Positions 34,806-48,841 are shown, counted from the stretch's first letter. The stretch is DNA of 64,000 bases from Adineta ricciae (GCA_905250025.1 CAJNOJ010000091.1:62001-126000); one strand, 5' to 3'. Numbers and translations: made by a program. The notes: generated from the letters alone by a model not told the origin.

Positions 34806-37769
34806 TCATTTCACATGATTATTTTGCCAAATCTGTTGTAAATCAATTTCGGATATAAGACTCGCTCGATGATAATTGTTTTGTGTCAATGATAATCTCT
34901 GAACGTTTGGATTCAATTCTTCGATTTGTTCATTTTGTCTGTTACGTAGAATATGTTTTCTCAATGTTACAAACGATGGATTACGTATTAATAACACTGC
35001 TAAATACCATTTTCGGCTTGCTTTTGACGAATAAGTTTTCATTTTCCGTTTATCAGTTATTACTGTTGATGAAACTGAATTATTCAAAACATATTGTTCA
35101 GCTTTCATTCGTCCATAGACATAACTTGCGAAAGCTAACATAATTGGATTTCGATGAACAGCTTCGATATGAATAAAACCACAATAAGCAGAAAATCCTG
35201 CATCGAATGTTTCAAGTTTTCGTCCCATAGGAGAATAATCCAAACGAGACATGTATAAACATCCGCCAATAACACTTTTGATGATTCGGATAATTGATGA
35301 AACAAAGCCAAGAAATGCATCAAGAAAGAAGTTAAAATATAAAAAGATCATTAAAATCCTCCGATTATTAATGGCTAAAATATCACCATAATGCTGCAAA
35401 AACACATATCTTGCTAAAATATTATTAAGATATTGTTTAAATATGATTAATAACAAAATCGGAATGATTTTCTTGAGAATATTTTCAAGAAATCTCACAC
35501 TACCGTATGTAATAAATGCATCTATGCATATGTACACAATAAATGCAAATGTTGCAGTGAGAATATAACCCCAGATAACATAACCAATAAAATATCCAGC
35601 AAAATGAAAATTGCCAGTTGTATATGATAAATAATTCGATTTATTTCGTTGAGGTATTTCGGAAACATCACCACGATAGATTTGAAATAAGTTTCGTCGA
35701 ATACTTCCTAACAGAACCAATAGCTGAATTGTTGTTATGACAAAAGCTGTTAAGATCGCCAGAACATACGGAAGAAATAGTTTCGGTATTGGAAAATCTC
35801 TTTGTGTCTTGTTTACGTCATTAAATTGAGTAATTGCATCGACCAGTATTTGAAGTGTGTTTTCCATTCCAGATAAATACGGCACGACTAGAATGCAAGC
35901 TTGAATTGTTAGAAATATTAATAGAAGAAAGACTGTGGCGTAAACTGAAAAGATTCGTGATGAAAATCGATAATCGTCTCGCCATTGATAGATCATTTTC
36001 GGTATTAATCGCGCAAGAAACCATCTGGTTGTTGAACGTTGAGTTTTTGCTCGAAAAAGATTTCGAATATACAGCATTTCAACAGAATGTGGAACAGATG
36101 AATGTAGAAGAATCTTTTCTTCACGAGTTAAACATAGATTTCTTGAACGATTACCGTTCTTTCGTTGAAACCATTTATAAATTTTCTCAACTAACAACAT
36201 CGGTAGTTTAATGAGGATATAAGACCAACATAGATATTGAGGGAGATCACTAATAACTTGAATAATAACCAAGTTTTGACCAGTACCATAAAAGGAAAAC
36301 AATGTCATAAGTTCTGTTCCATTTGTATCATCGAAATTGTCATTCGAAGGATAAAAATCACTTTGACATCTACTATAATGATAAACTGATACACAAAAGT
36401 TCAACCAAGCATAGAACGTTGCACAGGTTAATGCTAAAATCGTGTCCATATAAGCTGCTGACAAAATAGGATAGTAACGAAGACCGATGACAAGAACGGA
36501 TAAAATACGTAACAGATAAACGATGATTACACCTAAATAAACAAACTATACTTTCACAAGAGAATTCTCAAACACGAATTTGTACCTTGATCTGATGAAC
36601 TATTGTCAGTGATAACTTCCATAACAATCGACAAAAGTTCGTCTGCAATAATCGCGAATACTACAGCAGCAAATTTTCTTTTGATATGCACATAAAAATC
36701 CAATGGTATAACTGGACCAATGTATCCTTTGAATTTATTTCGTAAACATGACGTTCGTTTCGAAGAAATGATAAAAATTAAAATAGCAAAACAAGCGATT
36801 GGAAAGGTTAACATATTGAAATTCTTGAAATCAATTATATCACAAATGGGTTCTCTCTGATAGAATAATGAATTGTTGACATTGTATTTCTTAACTAATT
36901 CATTGTGAATCGGTTGAATTAGTAACCATTTTACAATTAATGCAATGATTGTCAGAATTACCATGAGAACAGCAACAAAACAGGAGGAAAATCGAGCAGA
37001 TTCTTTCACATTTGTTAGTGCAACTTCTTTTAAGTTCGAATTTGCATAGTTATTTTCATTGATTCGAAGACTACATGTACATACAAGAAAAACGAGTTAA
37101 CTATATCTTTTCTTTTCTGATAGAAAAACTTCAATCTACTTTGGCTTCTCCTTTTTTGGTTGTTGTCTCTTTCGACGAATTGAACAACCGATTGAAAGTC
37201 CGTAGAAGACCGCAATGAGAACAACTACCAAAACACCAAGTGTTATCACTTGAATACCACTACTGCTTTCTAAATATATGAACACTTAATCAGTTAAAAG
37301 AGTCATGTAAAAGCATAGTCGTTGACTTTCATCACTTCTTCGAGTTTCCGACAATATAATTTTCTGTGCGATTATGCGTGACCCATATCTGAAGACTCGT
37401 TAGTGAAAGAACCTATTTAACCTCGATAAAAATAGTCTAAGCGTTGTATGTAATAATGTTCATATTTGGTTTTCTTTCTCCCCCACAGTAAACAAATGTC
37501 GACTGTTTATTTATTCATTCGATATGAAAGCTAAAAACTTACGTTCAGTACAAACAGTTCCTGTCCACCAAAACTTGCATGTACATACTGAATTTCCATT
37601 CAGATCATCGTCACAATATCCATACGATCCACATGGATTGTAAGTTGAGCAATCTAAAGGATTTCATAGACCACTGAACATTCGTGTTTGTCATGTGCTT
37701 ACTTTGACTGATAGTAGGTGTTGAGCATAGGAATAGAAATAAAACGCTTAACATGATAGCCAAAGTCAT
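34806..37769 (-). CDS. STRA6-like multipass membrane protein with signal peptide and EGF-like module
   Basis: Minus-strand exons 37769-37703, 37653-37543, 37269-37140, 37070-36586 and 36532-34806 encode 839 residues. The order is: a signal peptide (MTLAIMLSVLFLFLCSTP); an EGF-like module with six cysteines (CSTYNPCGSYGYC, VCTCKFWWTGTVC); a single hydrophobic helix (VITLGVLVVVLIAVFYGLSIG); a basic loop; then a polytopic region with about nine further hydrophobic helices. The C-terminal block LDYSPMGRKLETFDAGFSAY followed by GFIHIEAVHRNPIMLAF resembles the conserved end of STRA6, the vertebrate retinol-uptake receptor that binds retinol-binding protein. Vertebrate STRA6 is about 670 residues and lacks EGF. 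The added ectodomain may bind a different carrier (inference). All introns are GT-AG with matching phases. Homology to STRA6 is judged from the C-terminal motif and topology. Confidence 0.72.
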
Positions 37770-39695
37770 TTTTTCAAACAGAATTTTCTTTTTGTGAAGT
37801 TAAAAAATAAAGATTGTCTATTTAAAAAATAGGCTTTTATGCAAAAGTGTCAGTCTTTTTTTTTTCCTCGCTTCGCCGACAAAAACAATTGGAAAAGGAA
37901 GAAGGAAAAGTGAGATGACAACGACTTGAAAATGCCGTGTTCTCGTATTTTTCAAAAAAAATATGTTTTCAATTACATGATAAGACAAAGGAGAAAGAAA
38001 GATTTTTTTAAACACAATCATGACAGGAGTCTCCGTCGTTTTCTGAAATTCATTTAAAGAGAAATGACAGGTGTAAAATCTTATGATAGAGTATACTTAT
38101 TAAAGAAAAAGCATGTTTAAAGATAGTAGGCTAACCGTTTCACAAGAATGTTCTTCGAGCTGTTAGTAAACGTTCTTAGGTTACTTTAGTGTGTATTCAC
38201 ACATGAATAAAATGTGATACTTGTTGCGTTTTTAAAATACCTTTTATACAATTTAGCATTGATTTCAATACCTACAACACAGTTTTCGGGATTATTCAAG
38301 AAGGAAGCGTAAAAGTTAATAGAAGGTCTTTTCAATCGTACTGAAAGTGTTGTATTTTATCATATCTGATGCATACCTGAGACTAGCGGTATGCGACATC
38401 GGGCAATTATACCGCATTCCTATGTCTTCATAGAATGAGCCTTCTCATAGTGGCAATCGGAACAAGAAATTATTATTTCTTAATATTTTATTCACATGGT
38501 TTGAATTCTTAATTATTTTATCGAAAACAAGATAGAGCTATAAATGGGACTAGTAGATCAGCGGCAGTTTTTAAAAAAAACTAATCATGATCATATATAA
38601 ATAATCAATTCATGTCAAAAGTTGGTCTAGAAACACGATTATTCGCACATGTTTTCTGGGTTTTTTTTTCATCTAAGATAACATTGCTGCTGAATGAAAT
38701 GTATAATATACAGATGATTGAACACTTTCGGATTGTGATAAGCTTTAAATGACTATTCGCGATCATCCAAAAGGTACAAATCCTCATAATCATTTGCTTT
38801 TGCTCTCAAGTTCGACATCAATCGTACTGTTTAGGATTTTCAAAAATTTGAATCTGCTTAAGAACATTTATTCGTTTCAAAACACTACTACATTTGTCAG
38901 TTATAATGACTGAGATTCATTTGATGGAAAAACTATCCTAATGTATCTTTATTTGAGATCTCATCACCTTCTCAAAAATTGTCAGATTTCTTAGTTCTCA
39001 TTCTAAAGAAAAGAAAATACTCAGTAGTGCAATATATATATAAATCTGTTTAGTATTTTTACTACAATGATGAGGGTGGTTTTCGTGAAGTTGTGCAACG
39101 ATGTATATCAATCGAATAACATCGTGTATTCTTCAAAGATCTTTTGAAACATGTGCTCATCAAATTCTGTTCATTTATTATCAATATTCTTTGAAAAAGA
39201 AATCAACAAAATATATAGATCAGAAAATGAATTAGAACATCTCCTGGAAAAACATTCAAAAATATGCTGGTGGTACGGTATGCTACTAATAAAAACAGTA
39301 GATAGAACGAGACAGTACCGAAATTTTGCAATATCATTCGCGGTCTCTAATGTATAATACTCCTTTCAGTATGAATAGCAAAAGATATTGTAAGCGATCT
39401 AATTTCCATAATCTTCTCTATTCATAGTTAAACTTCTTCAGTACCTTATGATTATTTACAATAGTCCAATATTATCCAATTTATCATTCAATGATTAAAT
39501 CAGATCGTAGCTTACGTCGAATTTCGATATTTGCAGAACAAGTACGCGCACAAACATTCCTATAGATGTCGCGTTTCATACTCTAATAGAGGTACTCGTT
39601 TAGCAACATATTTTCATATACTAGCAAATGATGAATGAAACATGCAAACATCTAAGTCTAACTATTCGATAGTCAAATAGTTCCTATAATCAACA
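37770..39695. promoter_or_regulatory. Divergent intergenic region (STRA6-like / SPAG16)
   Basis: About 1.9 kb between two divergently transcribed genes, AT-rich, presumably containing both promoters. No gene or specific site is supported. Confidence 0.45.
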
Positions 39696-42458
39696 ATGGC
39701 TACAATGGCAGCATCGAATACACGTGACGTAGGCCCAAAAGATTTAGGATTACGTAATAATTCTTCGACTAAAATTGATCTGGCGAATATTGCTGACGTT
39801 CCTTATTATGTTGAAAGTAATTTCGAATATCTGAGGTGTATCTTTTGTCAACAAAATCTTTGCTTGTAGAGCGATATGTTCGTGCTGTTGATGAAAACGG
39901 TGATGAATTTCAATATGAAGAAGTGCCTGTTGAAGAATTCTATGATGATGGTATTTATCTCAACACAAATCGATTATCTACATCCGAAAAATTCATTTCG
40001 TTTTAGACAAGGAAGAAACACTCGATGCATTGATTCGAAATGTCAAAGATCAACAACGCGAATCGCAAGTCATTCCAACTACAGTATGACAGTATTTCGA
40101 ATATAAAATCGGTTAGTTTTGAAACATTCTTTTCTAGACTTCTGCATCGATTTCTCGAGGTTCATTGACAACTGAGCCTGAAGCTGTTGATGATTTTGTT
40201 CGTAATTTTCTCGTTCGTATGGGTATGAAAAAGACCATGCAGCAGTTTCAAGTCGAATGGCATAATCTGTCATCATCGGGACGAATCAAAACCAATGAAG
40301 CTGGTTATTTACCTGATGTTGTTAAACACAATGAAGAATTGAGCGAAAAAATGAGATTATTACAATCAGAAGTTGATCGTTATCGAAAATCAGCTGAGTA
40401 AGTTCATTGAAAGGATTCTAACGAATTATTCTTTCAATATTTCAGAAAAGCACGAGAAGAATTTATCAAAATGAAGAAAGAACGTGACTATCATCGACAA
40501 CATCACAATCGCATTGCACAAGAAAAGAATAATCTTGTCACTTTTATTAAACGGTACCTACAGAAAACGTTTCTCATATAGATGCGCATATTTATTGTCT
40601 TTGCGTCTAGATTGAAATCCCATCTATCGACTTATGAACCACAATTAGATGAATTAAAAACAAAATACGATTCTGCTGTTCGAGAGAAAATGTTGTATAA
40701 ATTGGAACGGGATAAAATGCAAAGTGAATTGAATGCTCTAAAATTATCTACATCAACATCATACCAAAGTAAGATATCGTAGAATATCAAAAAAATCGAT
40801 TCGAGTATATCTGTTTAGATAATACAGAAGGAAGTTTAGGATCAACACAATCTAAACTTCGAGAACTACGATTGAAAGAAGAGAAGAAAAAGGTTATGAT
40901 AACTGATGAACAAAGACGATTAACGGGCTCGATGGACGATACAAATCAATCGAATGCACAAGTTAGAACACACATTTCTTCGAGATTTTGTTTTGAAGCA
41001 AATAATTCTTCATAGGATTCGGAATTTCCAACGGATACAGGAAATAATCCGTATTTAAATCGATTTGCTGAAGATGCTTTCCATCGTTCGACATTAACAT
41101 TAGCGAAGGAACTATTAGCACATGAAGGTCCGATCAGTTGGTAAGAAAATCGAAAGATTTGTATCAGACATTGACAATCATTTTTAAATTAGTGCTGCTA
41201 TTCATCCACGTAAACATGTGGCTATAACTGTAAGTAAAACGAAAGTGTTCATCTCTTTTGAAAGACGCTTTGCTTTTCTTTAGGTTAGTGACGATCGATC
41301 ATGGAAAATGTGGGCCATTCCCGAAGGTGATATGATTATGAAAGGTGAAGGACATGCCGATTGGGTGTAAGACGTTTCAAGATGAATAGTGATAAGTACA
41401 GAATTCCTTGATTTTCAATAGATCTGGTGTTGATTTTCATCCAAGTGGAAATAAGATGGCTACATGTTCGGGTGATACGACGGTTAAGCTATGGGATTTT
41501 TCGCAAAAGAAATGTGTTCATACGTTTACCAATCATCTTCTACCTGGTAAAAAGATACTATAAATGTTGGATTAGAGTCATTCATCTGTTTTATTTAGTC
41601 TGGTCTGTTAATTTTCATTCATGTGGAGATTTTATCACATCAGCCTCTCAAGACAAAACTGTTCGATTATGGGATTTGAATAGGTAGACATTTTTTCATG
41701 AGAGTGTATTTATATCTGTTTGTTGGTTTTAGTCTCCGTTGTCGAATGGTGATGCGTGGACATCAAGATTCAGTTCATTCGGCTGAATTTCTAATGTTTT
41801 CCAATATAATTGTATCCAGTTCCGTTGATAAAACTGTCATGTTATGGGATGCACGAACAGTAAATAATAAATTCCAAATGAACAACTCGATATTCACACT
41901 TGTTTTTTGATGATCGTTTAGGGTTTAGCTGAACATACTTATGCTGGTCACGCAAATGCTTGTAATCAAGCAACATTTAATTTACGAGTAAATAATCTTT
42001 TGTTGCGATGAAAAATTAAGAATAAACGATGAATTTTTGTTAGGGTGATGCAATTGCATCGTGTGATACGAAAGGAGTAGTGAAAATCTGGGATGTCAGA
42101 ACAGTTAAAAGTATTGTTACGTTAGATTTTGGACCATATTCAGCGAATAGTGTTTCATTTCATCCAGCTGGTAAGTAAACATTCATTTGTCAGCTAAATC
42201 AATCGATTACTTTCCGTTCAAGGTCAATTATTAACCACAGCGTCTGGCGATCGAACAATTAAACTCTACAATATCGGTTCCGAAGAGGTGAGACCTGCTA
42301 GTTGCCATTTGTTTTTTTTTAATTTAAATTTCACTCGTTTCTTTTAGTTAATTCCATTAAGTAGTCATACTGATGAAGTTCAATATGTTAAATTTGATCT
42401 TAAAGGGCAGTATATGATTTCTACTGGTCGCGATCGAACCCTACGTATTTGGTCTTAA
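39696..42458 (+). CDS. SPAG16: SPAG16/PF20, axonemal central-apparatus WD40 protein
   Basis: Seventeen exons: 39696-39816, 39870-39950, 40007-40083, 40138-40397, 40446-40553, 40611-40768, 40819-40961, 41016-41140, 41193-41229, 41284-41366, 41422-41546, 41599-41683, 41733-41859, 41922-41987, 42044-42170, 42223-42287 and 42348-42458. They give 632 residues, close to the mammalian protein. The N-terminus has YYVEKRYVRAVDENGDEFQ; then a LisH-like segment VDDFVRNFLVRMGMKKTMQQ; a coiled coil (residues about 130-270); and seven WD40 blades ending in motifs such as VKLWDFSQK, VRLWDLN, VMLWDART, VKIWDVRT, IKLYNIG and LRIWS. The PF20/SPAG16 protein bridges the two central microtubules of motile 9+2 cilia. 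Rotifer ciliated corona and protonephridia would need it. No defect is visible. Confidence 0.93.
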
Positions 42459-42913
42459 ATTTGTAGAATTTTATTTTGTTTTTTTTCTTCTTTGATAAGA
42501 ATATATACAAAAGCACATTTATTCGACTATAAACTTTTTCTTTTTCCGAAAATAAACATTTCAACTCTGAAAAAGTACAACACCGACTTCTCTGTACTCT
42601 CCAGTGCATATAGTAATGCATCGTATGTTGCCGATGGATAATCGAGAATGATCGATACAGAAAATTTCGAGAATCAAATGGATATATTTCGTATGCTTCG
42701 TCATTCCACATCATTCTCTATCGAGGGTTAACGAATATATGTAAATCGTATATCTCTCGTTCTATGTTTCTTCCTTTGTGTTCAACAAAGGGGAGAGTGA
42801 TAACTATAGAACTATGTTGTTCGTTCATGAGGGCCTGGTCGACGATGGCGACATTATAAATAGTGTTGTTGTGCGTTAGTTTACTTTACAACTCCTTTTC
42901 TTCAACCATAAAG
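42459..42913 (+). promoter_or_regulatory. Upstream region of the A2M-like gene with TATA box
   Basis: The SPAG16 3' end with AATAAA (42551-42556) is followed by the A2M-like promoter. A good TATA box, TATAAATAG, lies at 42855-42863, about 50 bp before the ATG at 42914. This is the clearest core-promoter element in the window and fits an inducible or strongly expressed gene (inference). Confidence 0.5.
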
Positions 42914-45900
42914 ATGAATGTATGTATAGAAAGTCGATCGTGTAGTTTCTTAGACGAAGATTTCTTTCTGTGTTCTAGTGGTCTTTGATCATTCTCGGTT
43001 TGGTTGCGTTATCAAGCGTAGCCATTGCTGAAAAGTAATCCTTCACTTGCGAAGTTCAACATTCAATAAAATCTTCTGGTTTTTCTAGTTCGTATCTTAT
43101 TATCGCACCTAAACTTCTCAAAGTTGGGTTCGACAATCAACTTTCCGTTTTTATTGCTGCGGCTTCACAACCAGTTGAAGTCAAGTATGAATTAATTATC
43201 GGACAACAACGCGTCAGCGGTTCAACCACAGTCAAAGCCGGTATGTTCATTTCGATTTCGAATTTCAGTTTTTCTCTCACGGTTCTCTTCTAGGTGAAAC
43301 ACGTAATGCCACCATTACCCTTCCAATGGAATTTCCAGTTGGTGCTGCTGAATTAATCTTCACAGCAACTGGCGGTATTCGTTTCGAAGATAAACGTGAC
43401 GTTATTGTCTATGACAACCGTTATGTTCTTCTCGTTCAAACATCATCATCCAGCTATCGCCCAGGTGATGATATGGAAATGCGCCTCATTGCTACCAATG
43501 AAGAACTTCTTCCACTTGAAAACTCAGCTGCTGAAATTGAAATCTACGATGCTAACCTCAAACTTGTTGGTGAATTTCCAATTGTCCCAATTCGTTCTGG
43601 CATTTCAGACACAATTATCTTTCCAATTGGTGAACACTGCAATGTTGGTACATGGCTCGTTTCAGCTACTATTGGCAATACCACATCATCTGTTGAAGTA
43701 ATGGTCACCCGTCCAATGACTCCATCATTTGATCTTAAAGGTATCTTCCAACGATTCTTTCTCCGTACAGACAAATTCCTTCGTGGTGTTATTGAAATCG
43801 ACAACGACGAAAACGAACCAATCTTCGGTCGTGGTTTAATTGCCGTCGGTGCAATCACTGAAGAAGATGTTCAAAACATGATGAAAGAACAAGCTGAAAA
43901 AGCAGAAGAAGCTCGTCGCAATCCAACACAAAAACCTAAACCAGAACCAGTTGCTGAAGAATGGCGCAAATGGAAATCCCAAACCATGGACATTGCTGGC
44001 CGTATTGAAATCAACTACGATCTTATGACATTATTCAACGTTGATATCACAAAAGTCATTGCTGTTCAAGTTTACGTTCAAGTCACCGATCTTGAATCAG
44101 GCCAAGAACGTTTCATTCAACATGTCATTCCAGTGTTTTCACGTGATGTTGTTTATGACATTCGTCCACTTGAATTCGAAGCTGGATTCGAAAACGAATT
44201 CGAACTTGTTGCCAAACGCCCAGATGGTAAACCAGCCAAAATGGAAGATGTCATTGTCACACTCACAATGATGATTGGTAATGAACAAGGCAAAATCCAA
44301 GATCAAAAAATGGTCGAAATCAAAGATTTCTACACACGGTATGAATGAAGATTTCCTTCGTATCAGTTTATTTATATTGATTTCTTTTTCAGTGGTCGCA
44401 ATGATATTGCTTTCTTCAATGTTGAAATCCCAGAAAACTGCATTGGTCTTCTCATGACAGTAAGTACTATCTACTTTCGTTTTTTTTTTTCATTTCTTAT
44501 ATTTACTCTCTTTCGCTTAGATTACACCATTGAGTGAAGATGGTAAAGTACGTGGCTATCGTACACATGCTATTCCACTTATGCCAAAACCACGACGTGG
44601 TGTTAGCGGTGGTAAATTGACAATTGAACTTTTACCAGCAATGACAGCTCCAGTTTCAACTGATGCTTCAGTTATCAGCTCGCAAATCTCAACTGTTGGT
44701 CGTACAACAAACTTCTACATTCAATTAGTTCCAGCTAAGACAATGAAGAAATTTGAACCATTACCAATGTCCTTCGTCATTTTAACCAATGGTCGTATCA
44801 CACGCACTGGTCAATTTTGGATCAAGCCAACAAAAGAATGCGGATCAATGAAACGTGCTATCAAAACAGAAGAACCATCAGCTCCAATTTGTGTCTTCAA
44901 CGGTACATTACCAGTCGAAGTTACACGTGATATGGTTCCATACTCAACTTTACTTGTCTATACCTTCCAACCAACATTCGGTTTCAATGTTGCTGAAACA
45001 TACCGATTCTCAGTTGCCGGTCTCTTCCAAAGTACATTAACATTGAATGCTACAATTGTTCCATATTCATTCACAAACGCAATGGTCGGTAACAACAAAG
45101 ATGAATCAGTCGAAGATTTCAGTTCATCAGAAGATGTTGATCTTACCTCGGTTCCACTCTCCAAACTTGCTCAAGACAAAAAACGTATCGAACTTTCATT
45201 CACCGGTACACCAGACTCAACTGTTGGCCTCAATGTTATGGAATACGATGCCGTTATTCAAGGTTTATCAACTCGAATGACCAAAGAACGTGTTCTCCAA
45301 TATTTAACATCATACGAACAAGTACCTATTCTCGGTATGCCAGTCATGACACCAACAGGACAAAGCGGAATGAACAAACGTCAAGATGGTACACATGATG
45401 ATGAGGATGAAGAAAACGATCAACATACACGAGCTGTCTTAAGCGAAGAAGGTGAAGAACGCAAGATGATTCAAGAACAAATGGTATGATTGAAGTCTTG
45501 CCTTGCTGACTATTATTATTATTATTCGAAATCATTTCTTTTTTAGGGATACAAAGTTCGTTATCCAGTCGAATGCATGATCTTCGGTGACTGCTCATCC
45601 CGTCAAACAAAGACAGTCGAAGGTGATGATGCTTACACAACATCAAACATGGGACAATTATATGGTGATGTTCAATCTCGAGGACCACAATCACACTATC
45701 GCCGCCGTGCTATGAAATCAAGCCAATTCGATGCTATTGTTGATGACAACGCCTACGTTGTTGCTACAAGCACTCCACTTGTCTTCAAACCAACTCCAGG
45801 CGCTACACCCATGCGACCAGAAGAAGAACGACAAGATAAAGACGATGTTGAACTCGAACAAGGACAATCACGTCAACACGGTACTCCATCATGGTACGAA

Positions 45901-48655
45901 AAAATGCACAGCAAATTGACACCAATCACACAAGAAGCATTCACCTTCATGCAATCAGGTTTAACAGTTGTTTCTGACTTCTCTGCATTAAACCTTCCAG
46001 CTGAAATGCGACGAACAAACTTAACCAAATTATTCTCACAAATGCGTCAACGATCATTTATTGATACTCAATCATTCAGCGTTCGCGATGAAGCTCGTCA
46101 ATTACTTGAAGAATACCTCGCTGCATCTGACTTGACCATGATTCCACCACCAGCTATGCTCGAAGAACAATCCCGCACTGGTTATTACCGTTCAATCTTC
46201 TTCAACACAAGCCGTATTGAAGCTCAAGGTACAGGCAAAGTTGTTCTTCCACGAACCAAACCATATTCAACATGGATTGCTACTGGATTCGCTCTTAACG
46301 CTAAGAAAGGTTTAGCTGTTGCTCAACCAGTTCGTCTTCCAACCAACCAAGGTCTCTACATTCTCGGCAGCTTCCCAGATCAAGTTCAAATCGGTGAACG
46401 TGTTCTTTTGACATACGGTGTCAACAACTACCTCGGCAAAGATTTAACCAAAGTCGTCGTTCGTCTCCGTTCATCAAGTGACTTCGAAATCATCGAAATG
46501 AACCCATCTGAACGTAGTACATCAAGCAACAGCAAAGATTACACAATGACCATTCCAACACTCCCAGCCCTCGGATCACTCACACGTCATATCGTTCTTG
46601 TACCAAAACGCGCTGGCGTTGTCAAGATCGTCCTTGAAGTTGAATCAGAATTCGGTGGTGATTATGAAGTTTTAACAAGCTACGTACGTGAATCAGGTAT
46701 TGAACGTCAAGAAATCATTGCTCGCGTTTTCGACTTAACCAATGGCAAGGAATCATCTGGTAAAATTGTTGAAAAAATGACCCCATCACCATTCCTTCGA
46801 TCAATTCGATTCTCAGTCTCAGGTAAAATATCTCTTACCTTTTGACATATTCCAAAGATATTTATTCAATTTGATTTTTTGTTCAGGCACTGGTCTCGAT
46901 CGTCTCGTTGAACGATACACATCTGAAACCAACTCATTGATGGGTATTGACATTGCTCTCATTCGTCTCTGGCGTTTAACTGGTCTTGCTCGTTACCTCA
47001 ACGAAACAGCACAATTACAAACACCACTTGCCATGCAAGTCGCTGGAAATATCTCAGCCGCCTATCAAAAACTCCAACTCTACAACGCTTATGATGGTTC
47101 ATTCTCGTTCATTTCTGACCAAGGTGAACAAATCTCATCACTCTACTTGTCAACATTCGCTTTCGGTGCTATCATGTCACCATTCATGACAGTCCGTGAC
47201 AATGTTACACTCAACCGTACATTATCATACATCTTATCACGCCAACAACAAGATGGTTCATTCGATGATGAAGGTTCATGTTTACACTACCGATTCTGCT
47301 CAGGTGAATTCCGTCGTGAATCATTAACAGCTCTTGTTTTATATTCAATGACATACAACAACATCTCCGAATACGCACCTGAATTCATCCGCCGTCAATT
47401 GTACATGGGTGAACAAAGTCCAGTCGCACGTGCTCAACGTTACTTAGAATCACGTTTCGATGCCGTCAAATCATCAATGTTAACTACAACATTAATGCAA
47501 TTGGCTCTTATTCAATGCTCAACCATGCCAGAAGACAAACGAATGAAAATCTTCGAAAATGTTCGTGTTCGTGCTTTGACAACTGTGCCTGGCGATGAAT
47601 CACGATTCTTCAAATATACTGAAGAAAACATGTTACCAGAAGATGAAGTCTTAATCAACGCTATGATCCTCTCAATGTACAGTTCATTCGGTGACATCAA
47701 AACAACATCAGATATGGCTCGTTGGATTGTTGATCAAATCGACAAACACCCACAATACGACACAGTTTTAGATGCCGTCTTCCACACTGAAGCTTGGCTC
47801 CGAACTGACTGTCTCTTCCGTCGACGATTCTCACCAGAAAAATTCGCCATCACCGTCGATGTTTCAACTGACAAAGGACAAAAATATCAATTCAAGATTG
47901 ACTCGAAGAACATGGACATCACACAAAAACTTCGTTTCACATTACCAGTCAGCGAAATCACCTACACAGTCAGTGGCTTCGGTGTTGCCGGTGTTCTCAT
48001 TCGTCAAGTTTATGTTGAAAAACAACAACAACCAATGAACCCACCAGCTCCATTCCAACTCAAGAATGAATTTATGCCAATGCCATGGCTCAGTGAAATC
48101 ACCACCCACACATGTTTCACCTATACACCATCAGTAAAAGACAAACAATTAGCCAAAGATACATTCAACCGCACAATCGTCGTTGAAGTTCAACTCCCAA
48201 CAGGTAAATTTCGAAGACAAATTGATCTCTTATCTAATCGTGATATTCGTTTTTTTTCCTCATTAGGAACACGTGTCAACCTTCGTCAAATTGGATTCTT
48301 CTTAAGCCGAGTTCCAGAAATGATGTACTTCACATTTGATACACGCGTCAACAAATTCAACTTCTTCCTTACCGTTCCATCAACCATGTACGGTAAAGAA
48401 ATCTGTTTTGACTGGTGTCTCGAACGTTTATCATTCATTGATCAATGGGCACCAATTCGCATCCGCGTCTACGATTATCTTCAACCTGAACAACAATTAA
48501 TTCGTCTTATGCCCGTCGAATTTCAACCTAAACTCCTCGGATACTCATATGTTGAAGCTATTCACAAGGCTCGACCAACCCTCGAACAATTAGCTAAAAT
48601 GCAACAATCGGCACATCCACCACCACCACCACGTCCATCACCACCCCGTGTTTAA
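42914..48655 (+). CDS. Alpha-2-macroglobulin/complement C3-like protein lacking the thioester motif (complete copy)
   Basis: Exons 42914-42919, 42979-43034, 43089-43240, 43294-44338, 44393-44459, 44521-45483, 45547-46822, 46887-48203 and 48267-48655 encode 1,756 residues. Signal peptide MNWSLIILGLVALSSVAIA is followed by macroglobulin-type beta domains (YLIIAPKLLKVGFDNQLSVF; RYVLLVQTSSSSYRPGD). An acidic/basic linker around residue 860-900 could correspond to the bait or anaphylatoxin zone. The helical toroid (TED-like, residues about 1190-1400) has DGSFSFISDQGEQISSLYLS and ILSRQQQDGSFDD. The C-terminal receptor-binding-like domain has CFDWCLERLSFIDQWAPIRI. The canonical GCGEQ thioester is replaced by SGTGLDRL, so no thioester can form. 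The family traps proteases or opsonises microbes in extracellular fluid. The first coding exon is only 6 nt (Met-Asn). The last intron (48204-48266) is 63 bp and stop-free. The 3' part is repeated downstream. Confidence 0.88.
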
Positions 48656-48841
48656 CTGAGCATGCCGAATGATTCGAATGACTCTATTTTTTTTTCATCT
48701 GGTATGGAGAAGGAGTTTTTTATATGCATTGTAACATCTTGTCCTTTTTTCCTCTTTTAATTATCTCCTCTCCAGCTTAAATCGATCGATTTTCTTTTTC
48801 TAGTTTTATATTTATACATTTTCATCCGTCCACACTCATTC
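46492..48841 (+). repeat. Direct repeat, unit 1 (3' part of the A2M-like gene)
   Basis: This segment corresponds, from ATCGAAATGAACCC onward, to 48845-51197. The match spans coding exons, two introns and the first 186 bp of the 3' UTR, which look identical in both units. Confidence 0.9.

Noticed and set aside
45344..45694. Minus-strand 116-residue frame opposite the A2M-like gene
   Set aside because: It crosses an intron of the real gene and is His-rich antisense of coding sequence.
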